A DNA stretch of 64,000 nucleotides from Gimesia fumaroli (GTDB lineage: Bacteria; Planctomycetota; Planctomycetia; Planctomycetales; Planctomycetaceae): contig NZ_CP037452.1 in assembly GCF_007754425.1 (NCBI RefSeq), positions 7,047,164 to 7,111,163 of the forward strand. The letters are read 5' to 3'. Position numbers and translations under genes: made by a program. This document shows positions 44,875-52,889 of the stretch, piece by piece (position 1 is the first letter of the stretch; each line of letters starts with the position of its first letter). The notes beneath the pieces were generated by a model. The model worked only from the letters and a program-made list of their open reading frames with translations, did not search any database and was not told where the DNA came from.

Positions 44875-46026
44875 TCAATCAAGGCCTCGTAAGTGATCCA
44901 ACACCTCTTGTTCCGATGATAAGACTTTGCATCCATATTTCTTTTCCGCGTCAATTTCTTTCGTTTGTAAAAGGTGCTGAAGACTAGCCTCGGTCAGAAA
45001 TATGTCGAAATAGGGTAAAGCAAGTGTTGCATGATGAAAGTCTACGACATCTCCCTTTTTGAATTTCCTTTTCGCATCAAGACGAACCGCAGCATGGAGC
45101 GAACATGAAATCTCAATTGTCGGAAATTCATTTTTAATTTTTTTCTCTTTGAATCCTTGAAAGATGAGGTTTTTGAGCAGCTCCCCTCCTTCCGTTGATA
45201 CTTCTTTTGAAACCCTTTCTCCAGCTCCATTCCTACGCGCAAATTCAACAGTATAATCACCTATAGTTTCACTTAAATGATCCAGCGTTCCTGCCACCTC
45301 GTCAATAAACAGTTTTTCAAAAGTGTCCTCAGATGCTTGATGCTCAAACTTTCCTTTCGTTAGTATTTCCGAAAGCTTGATATTCTCTTTCTGCTCTTTG
45401 CCATCGGAAAGGGGAAATATCTCAATCATCTCCGATAATTTAATTGACCATAAAAAATCAAACATTGATTTCTGAAATGCCAGTGCTAGCTTAGGTGGAA
45501 TTGGCGAGTTCTTAAGTGATAAATGCATACCACCTGCGACATAAACAACTTTCGTCCACACCAACTGCCCGATTTCATATAACTCTGAGTCTTGGTTGTA
45601 ACATCTAGTCATTAGATGCATCAACTCAGCTTTGAACACTTCTGAGAGTGGACGAATAGTAGTACCCTCGCTAAATTCATCTATCATCTCTGCGGTTGCG
45701 TTTCGCGTCACTGGATCAGATTGATACATAAGCTCAGAAAATATTGAAAAACTAATTGGACATATTGTAGATCCAGATTTTCTGAGACGCCGTAACTGAT
45801 TTACGATCTCAAGGTTTAGCGGATTTTGAGAGCGATTAAGGTAAACATCTCGAACAAATAACCAATACTTTGTATCAAGATAGATGCGACGCATATTTAA
45901 AAGTGACTCACCGAGATCCAGCCGATTTTTTCGAGTATAGGTTTCTATATCACCTGTGTCATTTTCAAGATGAAATTGAAATGTATCAGGCTTATCTTTT
46001 AACCATGGGAAGGGTGGCATATCCAT
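44875..46026 (-). CDS. PIN-like domain nuclease, putative
   Basis: A 383-residue protein. Features of a PIN-type RNase appear in order: RIYLDTKYW (first acidic residue), ISFSIFSELMYQ (second), VVDFHHATLALPYFDIFLTE (third and fourth), and LLQTKEID near the end. PIN proteins are Mg-dependent nucleases, frequently toxins or RNA quality-control enzymes. The protein is far larger than toxin-type PINs (about 130-150 residues), with a helical insertion of about 170 residues. No antitoxin-like gene is adjacent. I use the ATG at 46026 instead of the GTG at 46032. It converges with the SDR-like gene, 29 bases apart. Confidence 0.65.
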   Translation of the reverse strand: MDMPPFPWLKDKPDTFQFHLENDTGDIETYTRKNRLDLGESLLNMRRIYLDTKYWLFVRDVYLNRSQNPLNLEIVNQLRRLRKSGSTICPISFSIFSELMYQSDPVTRNATAEMIDEFSEGTTIRPLSEVFKAELMHLMTRCYNQDSELYEIGQLVWTKVVYVAGGMHLSLKNSPIPPKLALAFQKSMFDFLWSIKLSEMIEIFPLSDGKEQKENIKLSEILTKGKFEHQASEDTFEKLFIDEVAGTLDHLSETIGDYTVEFARRNGAGERVSKEVSTEGGELLKNLIFQGFKEKKIKNEFPTIEISCSLHAAVRLDAKRKFKKGDVVDFHHATLALPYFDIFLTEASLQHLLQTKEIDAEKKYGCKVLSSEQEVLDHLRGLD

Positions 46027-46032
46027 AATCAC

Positions 46033-46417
46033 TATCCAACTCTACTACAGACATATTCAGAAAAGAACACCTTCTGTTTAAGACACAATTATTTTTAAAT
46101 AGTTCGTCCTATAACGATATAGTCCGGTGTTAAAGTTATGCCTGCTAATCCATCAGTTTAACAGTTTTTCTATCCGTGTGGCAGAGCCGTTCTGGTAAAT
46201 GGGTGGTGTTTCTGGTGTTGGTTTTTACCGGCGGCTAGCGCCTTGCCGCTCAGGGTTGGTGGGGGTTTGCTGATCACTGGTGGTGAGGTGCGTGTGCCGT
46301 CTGTTGGGATGGTTTCAACCGGGGCTAACGCCCTGCGGCTAATGGGGCTTTCCGGTTGGTGAGTCCCCCAAAACAAGATCCGTTGTTTGTCTGTTGGTTG
46401 GGTTCATCTTATCTTAC
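46033..46417. other. Intergenic region with GGCTA-type repeats
   Basis: No gene is supported. The left half is AT-rich; the right half, from about 46190, is G+T-rich and contains two related motifs: CCGGCGGCTAGCGCCTTGCC (about 46229-46248) and CCGGGGCTAACGCCCTGCGG (about 46319-46338), each with the core GGCTARCGCC. They resemble a short interspersed repeat. Confidence 0.5.
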
Positions 46418-48469
46418 TCAGGGTTTTGTTTTCCGTTCGAGCAGCAAACCCTGATACCCGGCGGGGATCAGGAGTTGGTTGTTCCAGAAGCGGCAGGCGC
46501 CGGGGTGGCCTTTGAGATGATACTCGCGGACGGGCTTGGGATGTTCGAGGTCGGTGATGTCGAAGAGTTCTACCTTTTGGTCCGGGCGGCGGGAGAGGGC
46601 CAGTTGTTTGCCGTCGGTGGTGGGGCGGCCGCGGAGACGATGGCCGGGAACTGTGATGGCGGGCAGCCGGCTGACTTCGCGCTGGTCGCCGGGGTCTAGC
46701 AGTTGCAGCTTGCCGTGTTTGACGAGCAGCAGTTTGTCGCCCAGCAGACAGACGCCGTCGGTAAAACTAAAACGCCGCTCGTCGGGTGTGTTGCCCTGGT
46801 AAACGAGTTTCTCGCCGGAGACGTCGTACCAGGCTGGTCCGCTGCGGTGCCAGTAGGCGACCAGGTAACGGCCGCCAAGCAGTTCGGGGACCAGCTGATC
46901 ACCGTAGAACAGGCCGACCTGCGAGTCCTTCAAGACCACACGGGGGTGGGCCGGATCCTGGACGTCGGCAATCTCCACGGCGGAGCTGCCCCAGTGATAT
47001 AAGGCGAACCGCCCGGGGGCAGGACAGGCGACCTGTTTCACATTGCGGTTCTTCAATTTGAGCCGACCGATCTCGGTCAGTTTGAATTCGGGGCCGATGT
47101 CATAGATCGCGAGTCCGGCGTCGTTCTCGGCGGCGTAGAGTCGCGAACCGGAAACGGCCAGATGCATGACCTCGCCTTTACCTTTGGTCACGCTGACCGG
47201 CTCCAGGGTTTTGCCGAGCTTCACCGCATGAATTCCGGCGCTGCCGCAGGCCGCCCAGGCGATGTCGCCCACAACGGTCGCAGAGCGGACCTGGCCGCCG
47301 GGCTGGTAGGTGAGGAAACGGGGATCGCCGGTTTTGCCTTGAGCGGCTTTCAGTTCGGGTGCCCGGTCCTGTTCGGGGATGACCGGAGTAGCGAGGCCGG
47401 GCGCGGGAACGACGTAGAGTCCGGTGAAGATGCCGGCGGCGTAGATCACTCCCTTGCCGAGAGCGATGCCGCCAACGGGGTCGGGTGTGTTGTCACTCTT
47501 GGACCGGGGCGGGAGGACGGCGTGGGCGACGATCCGCGGCTGCTTGATGTCGTGAATATTGACGACGAAGAGTCCGTTCCAGGTGTCGGCGACGACACAG
47601 TGATCGCCGGCGACGCGGGCGGTCCACATGTCGTTCGTGATGTGATAGGAGGCCGGGAACTTGACGCGGGAGACGAACGTCGGCTTTTCGGGATCGGCGA
47701 CATTAAAGATTTCGAGTCCGTGCCCTTTGCCGTCATCGCGGCTCCCCCGCGAATGGTGTCCGGTGGCGGCGAAGCAATAGTTACCGCGGAGGCAGCCGCC
47801 GTCGCCATAACCGTCGAGGGGGGTTTCACCAATGATGGTGGGCTGACGCGGGTTGCGGACATCGGCGATGACGAGTTTCCGGGGCGCCCAGTCGCCGATA
47901 TAGAGGATGCCGTCGCGGGACCAGCAGGACTGGGCTTCTCCCGTTTTCAGCATGCTGACATGTTGCGGGGCGCGGGGGTTGGAGACGTCGATGATTTCAA
48001 CGCCGTACTGCCGCGTGGCGACGAACGCCAGAGAGCCGGAGACGCAGATGCCGGTGGCCATCTCGACGGTGTCGTAGTGGCTGAGGAGTTGGGGTTTGTT
48101 CGCATCGGAGATATCGACGAGCCAGAGTCCATCCTGGCGGGCCGTGATATAGGCGATGTTGTCTTTGATAAAGAGCTGGCGGGTGTTGCCCAGTCCGGAG
48201 AGTTCGCCGAGCGGAACCGGTTTTTCAGGCTGAGTGATATCGAGCACATGAAACTTACCGCGCCCGGTGGCATAGAGCCGGTTGCCTTCAACAGCGACCG
48301 CCTGGCAGGCATCGATGCCGTCGACCTTTTGGGGTGTCAGGGCGGAGCCGTAGGTGTCTGTGGTGTTTGAAGCGGGGGAGTGTGCGGCGGGGAGGGATTT
48401 GGAACCTGCGAGAATCGCCAGGGCTATAAAGCAACACAGGAACGCGAATGTCAGGAGGCGTGATTTCAT
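46418..48469 (-). CDS. Exported LVIVD-repeat beta-propeller protein
   Basis: A 683-residue protein with a signal peptide (LTFAFLCCFIALAILAGS). Repeats of the LVIVD type follow, each a beta-strand set ending in D-V/I-x-x-P-x-x-P: HVLDITQPEKPVPLGEL, LWLVDISDANKPQLLSHYD, VEIIDVSNPRAPQHVS and LVIADVRNPRQPTIIGE. Such propellers bind ligands at the surface; function is unknown. It is GC-rich, in contrast to both neighbouring regions, and appears to be monocistronic. Confidence 0.85.
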   Translation of the reverse strand: MKSRLLTFAFLCCFIALAILAGSKSLPAAHSPASNTTDTYGSALTPQKVDGIDACQAVAVEGNRLYATGRGKFHVLDITQPEKPVPLGELSGLGNTRQLFIKDNIAYITARQDGLWLVDISDANKPQLLSHYDTVEMATGICVSGSLAFVATRQYGVEIIDVSNPRAPQHVSMLKTGEAQSCWSRDGILYIGDWAPRKLVIADVRNPRQPTIIGETPLDGYGDGGCLRGNYCFAATGHHSRGSRDDGKGHGLEIFNVADPEKPTFVSRVKFPASYHITNDMWTARVAGDHCVVADTWNGLFVVNIHDIKQPRIVAHAVLPPRSKSDNTPDPVGGIALGKGVIYAAGIFTGLYVVPAPGLATPVIPEQDRAPELKAAQGKTGDPRFLTYQPGGQVRSATVVGDIAWAACGSAGIHAVKLGKTLEPVSVTKGKGEVMHLAVSGSRLYAAENDAGLAIYDIGPEFKLTEIGRLKLKNRNVKQVACPAPGRFALYHWGSSAVEIADVQDPAHPRVVLKDSQVGLFYGDQLVPELLGGRYLVAYWHRSGPAWYDVSGEKLVYQGNTPDERRFSFTDGVCLLGDKLLLVKHGKLQLLDPGDQREVSRLPAITVPGHRLRGRPTTDGKQLALSRRPDQKVELFDITDLEHPKPVREYHLKGHPGACRFWNNQLLIPAGYQGLLLERKTKP

Positions 48470-48834
48470 GGAAGTGTGCTTTGCGGGAGTTTTGTGACTG
48501 AGTAACGGTATCTGAATTTGATTATGTGGGGCGGTAAGGGCTTTGTCAAATTGTCTGGTGGTCGTGTCAGCTGATCACTGTTTGCGCACTGTTGGGCAAG
48601 CCAACAGATGGCACCCCGTCGGGTTATCGAGGTGGGAAGTTTATGGGGATGTTCGATTGTTTTCTCTATCAGTTTCCTGCTCGCGATGCTCGCCCCGAAT
48701 TGCATTCGGGGTTACCCGTTATCTGGTGGTGGACAAGCCCAATACTGTTCGGCTCACTATTGGCAGCGGATCTTTATTTCTAGATGATTTCTTACTGGAT
48801 GGAATTCAAAGGGTAGAAAAAAGTGCGCCTCGAA
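48470..48834. other. Intergenic region with two structured elements
   Basis: No gene is supported. It holds the structured repeat copy 2 at 48586-48616 and a perfect 8-pair hairpin CCCCGAAT-TGC-ATTCGGGG at 48693-48711. Confidence 0.5.
48586..48616 (-). repeat. Structured dispersed repeat, copy 2
   Basis: On the plus strand GCACTGTTGGGCAAGCCAAC followed by AGATGGCACCC. The stem CTGTTGG / CCAACAG (48589-48595 with 48601-48607) has seven perfect pairs. Compared with the copy at 29748, one T-A pair is changed to C-G on both sides, which preserves pairing. Confidence 0.75.
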
Positions 48835-49143
48835 TCATGAGCAATCATCTGGAAACAGAAACGTCTCAAAACTCCGAAACGTTTCAGGGCCTTCCAGATA
48901 CTTCCGGCTTTTTGAGTCGTCGATGCCATGTTGCTCAAGCCACGTTTGCAACTTGTCCAAAAGAAGATTTACCGCTTCAATTCGAGTAATCAATTGTCTG
49001 TCGACGAGAGGCCGAAGTTGAGAGACCTCAACATCCGCTAAGAGAAAATGCTCGACTTCTTGAAGCGTCACCAAGCCAGTATCTTCAACAAACTGAAGCT
49101 GCTTTCGCACAGTACCAAGACTGTCTGATCTTTTTTCGTTCAC
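48835..49143 (-). CDS. Small conserved hypothetical protein (102 residues)
   Basis: A 102-residue soluble protein, predicted mostly helical, with LRPLVDRQLITRIEAVNLLL and SRKYLEGPETFRSFETFLF as distinct blocks. It has no recognised domain. The start is GTG at 49143, with AGGAATTGA upstream. A decayed relative at 39572-39844 in the same window shows that this is a real family. The protein is probably cytoplasmic; function unknown. Confidence 0.7.
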   Translation of the reverse strand: MNEKRSDSLGTVRKQLQFVEDTGLVTLQEVEHFLLADVEVSQLRPLVDRQLITRIEAVNLLLDKLQTWLEQHGIDDSKSRKYLEGPETFRSFETFLFPDDCS

Positions 49144-49363
49144 CGCTCAATTCCTGGAGGTTGGAGTAAGTTAAAAAATCTAATCTGTTTTACCTTTCTG
49201 CACAATATTCTTTTGAGCAGTAAGATATATATTTGAATATGTCAGTATAGGTGGTAATAATCAATCTAAAAGCTGTCGAATTTAAATTACAGAATTTTAC
49301 ACTCCAGGGACTTCAGATTTCAGTAACCAAAAATTCGTATCTCTTAGTTGGAGAAATTGAGCT

Positions 49364-50773
49364 ATGAGAATGTCAGCCTCGATCTTTGATAACGTGAGAC
49401 AACCCGGAATTTATGAGAACCTCGAGCAATCAACTAATGGCGATGAAAATAATATGCGTAGATCTGTTCTTGCACGGCTTAGGCTAGACGATCTTTTGAC
49501 GAATATTTCATTGGGAACTGAATCACGAATTGTATGGTCGATTTCAGATACGATTGACGGTCGACTTTTCACGCTTTTCCCACCGCATGAGTTGAATGGA
49601 ATCGACTTTGAGATTTTTTGTCGTCCCGATATCGCTAAAACAGAATTAGATAAAATTGTTCCAAAGGTGCTACGTTCATGGATTCAGGATGAAAGCGGTA
49701 ATGGGAGACCTGGTGGATTCCTTGCTCTAGGAGAGTCGATACACCGCCATGTGGCTCAAGCACTTAGTGAAAAAAGAAAGCTGAATATTCAAAGTCTCCG
49801 AGATGCGAGAGATGTTGTGAAAAACATTGGGATTCCACAACCAGAAAGAGATAGATTGGTCGAATTATGGGAACGGTGGGATTGGGCAATCAGAGAACGA
49901 AAAGTAACCCTGAGCCCATGGAGGGGTAATGCAGCTTCTGCTGAGCCGTTGCTCCGTACTTTTTTGAGGAAGTTTGAGTCGAGCAGGAGAATCCCTGAGT
50001 TCTCCCTCACTGAATTTGGGACTGAAATCTTTCGCAGAGCGCTCGATCTTCTGAAGCGTAATAACGGAAGACGAGATGCACCATTCAAATTCCTGTTAGA
50101 TCAAATCGAAGTACATGAAGATTCGGAGCAAGAAGAGATACGAGAAGTTCATAGACTATTTCAGTATTATACATTCTTTGCGATCGCAAAATCGAATGTC
50201 GCATCACCCGAATTCACAGCAAAACTCTTTGAGAATGACATCGCATTGTCAAACGATGAACTTGATCGAATCGAATCGAATGATGAAAGAAGACATCCGA
50301 TCAACATGCATGCAAGTATTGTTTCCGGTCTTGGTGGTATTGATGCATCAGACTACACGGCAGTCAAAGCTGAAGTTAGATCAAAAATACGCGATGGAAT
50401 TGAAGAATTCGAGAAGAGCAAGGGGGTTGACTCATCAAAATTACACGCTGCCTTGGACTTCCTGGCCCAGGAAATTGGTGAGAAATCAGTTGATTCCGAA
50501 GGTGGAATTTTCCGTAGTATGACTCTACCGATAGCGGGTGCTGCGTTAGGAGCAGCTACTTCGACTACCTTAGATTTAATTGTGAACCCAGATGGTGGTG
50601 ACCAATGGCGTCAAGTTTGGATAGGGATGGTTGGCGCTGGAATTGGTACTAGTACTGGGCTAGCTGTTGACGAAGTGGGTAAGCAACTAGGAAAAAAATA
50701 TGACTATGGGTTGTTGAGGAAGTCATTGGTTAAATCCATTGAAACTGAACTGCGGGAAAGACTAACCAGCTAG
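49364..50773 (+). CDS. Orphan protein with C-terminal hydrophobic Gly-rich hairpin
   Basis: A 469-residue protein without recognisable domain. It is rich in charged residues, with a predicted helical middle. Two hydrophobic Gly/Ala-rich segments lie near the C-terminus (SMTLPIAGAALGAATSTTLD at about 387-406 and VWIGMVGAGIGTSTGLAVDE at about 420-439); their form resembles membrane-inserting hairpins. The gene is AT-rich and alone, bracketed by non-coding regions, with GGAG 17 bases ahead of the ATG. The layout recalls stand-alone effector or defence genes, but no function can be stated. Confidence 0.65.
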   Translation: MRMSASIFDNVRQPGIYENLEQSTNGDENNMRRSVLARLRLDDLLTNISLGTESRIVWSISDTIDGRLFTLFPPHELNGIDFEIFCRPDIAKTELDKIVPKVLRSWIQDESGNGRPGGFLALGESIHRHVAQALSEKRKLNIQSLRDARDVVKNIGIPQPERDRLVELWERWDWAIRERKVTLSPWRGNAASAEPLLRTFLRKFESSRRIPEFSLTEFGTEIFRRALDLLKRNNGRRDAPFKFLLDQIEVHEDSEQEEIREVHRLFQYYTFFAIAKSNVASPEFTAKLFENDIALSNDELDRIESNDERRHPINMHASIVSGLGGIDASDYTAVKAEVRSKIRDGIEEFEKSKGVDSSKLHAALDFLAQEIGEKSVDSEGGIFRSMTLPIAGAALGAATSTTLDLIVNPDGGDQWRQVWIGMVGAGIGTSTGLAVDEVGKQLGKKYDYGLLRKSLVKSIETELRERLTS

Positions 50774-51524
50774 TTCGGTAAGCGATTTCAGAGAAACAGC
50801 CTACTCACCTCGGAAAAAGATCTAGTTTTTCTTCATATTTTGTAGGTGCAGACTCATCCCCCACCGGTTCGCAATGTGTATCTCCCCTACTTCGTGACAC
50901 GCGAGTATGATCCTTCACCGGTTTCTCAGAGGAAGATTTTATTCGTTTCCGGGAGTGGCTGCTTTTTAAGCCGGGCCTGTTCTGGATCTCTTTGGGGATA
51001 GCGTTGTTTTTTGCAGGATGAGTTTTTGTCATGGATGCGGTTTCTGTTTTTGTCTGGTGGGTTGTGGGGCTGACTGTAGTGATGTTGTATCCTGGGGACG
51101 GGCGCGACGCGGACAAGTGGGAATCGGGAAAGGAGCCACTTATGAAGTCCCATGATCACAGTGTGATCTCCCGGGATGTGTCGCTCATGTCTTCTGAAGG
51201 CGATCGATGCGATGGGGTGCATTGGGAAGTAGTGGGACTGAATTTGGGGAAATGTGGCTCTACACAGGGACTTTTATGGTGCGGATTTCTTCAGGGTGCG
51301 GCGTGTTCAGCGGTGCAAATCCTGTTTGCTCGCGCGCGCGACGCTATCTCCGCATGTTCGGGATCGGCGCGGCACTGTCAAGCAGCGTTCAAACACTACA
51401 AAACAGGTTTTTTTTTGAGAACTCCCAAAAATCGAGCCGGCTGTTTACAGGACCGAGATGCGACAAACCATGACGCATCCATGCGATTCGTTCAACCGGG
51501 AATTCGCATGAATCATCCCGGTGC
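50774..51524. other. Intergenic region with a dispersed repeat
   Basis: No convincing gene in 751 bases; frames on both strands are low-complexity and overlap one another. Copy 2 of the 26-base repeat is at 51333-51358. A T-run follows at 51409-51417 without a clear stem. Confidence 0.5.
51333..51358 (+). repeat. Dispersed 26-base repeat, copy 2
   Basis: CGCGCGCGACGCTATCTCCG followed by CATGTT. It matches 28892-28917 (minus strand) at 25 of 26 positions by eye. Immediate flanks do not match. Confidence 0.7.
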
Positions 51525-52052
51525 CTATGTGACGTCTGCGATGTCCTGCATTGTCAGCACCGACCGCAGTTCCAGGTTTTCACCCTGGAGCGCTTCGGCT
51601 CCCCCTGTCTGGCGGTCGATCACACAGACAGCGCAAACCGGCTCGATGCCAGAGGAGCGGAGTTTTGCTAAAGCGTCCAGAATCGCACCGCCCGACGAAA
51701 CGACATCTTCCACCAGCACGACTTTTCTGTCGGTCAGGTCGATGCCTTCTGCGTATTTGCAGGTGCCGTATGTTTTGGCTTCTTTGCGGATGAAGGCGGC
51801 GGGCAAGCCGGTCACCTGGCTCAAGACGGAGACGACTGGTATTCCGCCCATCTCCAGTCCGGCGAGCACTTCGGTTTCGGGCGGGAGCAGGTCGGCCATT
51901 TGTTCGGCAATCTGCTTCAACAACACCGGATCGGATTCAAACAGATATTTGTCGAAGTATGTGTCTGAGGTCGCGCCGGAACGGAGTGTGAATGTTCCCG
52001 AAAGTTGCGCACAGTCTTTGATTTGTTTTGCGAGCGGCGATCGATTCGACAT
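51525..52052 (-). CDS. pyrE: Orotate phosphoribosyltransferase
   Basis: A 175-residue PRTase of de novo pyrimidine synthesis, joining orotate to PRPP. The PRPP loop VVLVEDVVSSGGAI is clear, with AAFIRKEAKTYGT before it, and the N-terminal block SGATSDTYFDKY is typical of OPRTase. The start is the ATG at 52052 with AGGAAGAGG upstream; a longer frame extends upstream into the next gene on the same strand. Length is slightly under the usual 200 or so. The metallopeptidase-like gene upstream ends 41 bases before it. Confidence 0.9.
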   Translation of the reverse strand: MSNRSPLAKQIKDCAQLSGTFTLRSGATSDTYFDKYLFESDPVLLKQIAEQMADLLPPETEVLAGLEMGGIPVVSVLSQVTGLPAAFIRKEAKTYGTCKYAEGIDLTDRKVVLVEDVVSSGGAILDALAKLRSSGIEPVCAVCVIDRQTGGAEALQGENLELRSVLTMQDIADVT

Positions 52053-52093
52053 GCGCGGCCTCTTCCTGAAGTCAGCAGTGACGCCGAGAATCG

Positions 52094-52687
52094 TTACGCG
52101 GATCGCGATTCGTCGACGGGGATCAGTTTGGGAATTGGAATCTGCAGGCCGACAACGCCGCCATGCTTTTTCTGCAGCGTGGAGAACCGGCATTTCAGAA
52201 ACGCGTACAACGCCGGCGGCGGATTCAGTTTTAAATATTGTTTCACCAGGACGGCCATGTGGGCGTCGTATTCTTTCTGGCTGTGTGAGTGTACGTGGTA
52301 GTGGCCTTCCAGGCGGCGGATGTCGCCGTCGAACGCCGGGCTGATGTGATACAGTTCGTGGACGACGGTGATCAGTTTTTCTTCCAGCGAATGATTCAGA
52401 AAACGGGGCAAGTAAAATGTCAGGATATACAACATCTCCTGCTGATCCTGATAGATGCGTTGCACGGTCCACTTGCGGCCGTACCGGGTTGTCTGGAGAT
52501 CGCCATTTTCGAATCGAAGCGGCGTGAGTTTGGCCTGCATGCCATAAGGCACATTGCGGCGGGCCTGTGCGAAAGCGACCGCGATACGATCCATATCCAC
52601 GTGATGAAATTCCGGGAGCCGCCGGGAGATATCGACACACAGATCGTACATCGCATGACTGAAATTAAAAGGTTGCTTTGAAGACAT
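52094..52687 (-). CDS. Putative zinc metallopeptidase (HExxH)
   Basis: A 197-residue soluble protein. The motif VVHELYHISPAFDGDIRRL contains HELYH, a HExxH zinc site, with His/Asp candidates for the third ligand nearby (GHYHVHSH follows). Similar short zincin-like proteins are annotated as putative phage-type metallopeptidases. No signal peptide, so it acts in the cytoplasm. It lies 42 bases before pyrE on the same strand, and the two may be co-transcribed. Confidence 0.65.
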   Translation of the reverse strand: MSSKQPFNFSHAMYDLCVDISRRLPEFHHVDMDRIAVAFAQARRNVPYGMQAKLTPLRFENGDLQTTRYGRKWTVQRIYQDQQEMLYILTFYLPRFLNHSLEEKLITVVHELYHISPAFDGDIRRLEGHYHVHSHSQKEYDAHMAVLVKQYLKLNPPPALYAFLKCRFSTLQKKHGGVVGLQIPIPKLIPVDESRSA

Positions 52688-52722
52688 GCTGCGCCAGAAT
52701 CCTTTCCGCTACAACGTTACAA

Positions 52723-52740
52723 CGACTCGAGTTCGAGTCG
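52723..52740. repeat. 8-pair palindrome
   Basis: CGACTCGA-GT-TCGAGTCG, a perfect inverted repeat with a two-base loop, 36 bases upstream of the metallopeptidase start and before the L17 terminator. It could be an operator for the metallopeptidase-pyrE pair. Confidence 0.4.
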
Positions 52741-52796
52741 CAGTCTGCCTGCCGTCCGGATTGAGCCGGGCATTGCTGATCATCGTTTCTCCGGAC

Positions 52797-52837
52797 GTAA
52801 AAAAAGCTAAGAGCATGATTGAAATACTCTTAGCTTC
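52797..52837 (-). terminator. Terminator of the ribosomal-protein cluster
   Basis: On the minus strand, stem AAGCTAAGAG (52828-52837) with CTCTTAGCTT (52805-52814), ten perfect pairs and loop of 13, followed by seven T. It lies 53 bases after the L17 stop codon. Confidence 0.92.
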
Positions 52838-52889
52838 AGCATGTTAGCGAGAATCCTAAAATCAGGAAAGTCGAATTTTTCGACCCGGC

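Noticed and set aside
47162..48370. 402-codon plus-strand frame
   Set aside because: It lies wholly within the LVIVD-repeat gene on the other strand; the GC-rich antisense frame is open by composition.
50805..51116. 103-codon minus-strand frame
   Set aside because: Very high in Ser, Thr, Lys and Pro, without hydrophobic core, ribosome site or overlap with a second related frame; taken as non-coding.
51031..52344. 437-codon plus-strand frame
   Set aside because: It is antisense to pyrE and the metallopeptidase gene, with many Cys/Arg/Ser typical of antisense translation of a GC-rich gene.
52721..52760. Possible tRNA-like T-arm (GTTCGAGTC)
   Set aside because: The surrounding bases do not fold as a cloverleaf; it is part of an 8-pair palindrome.
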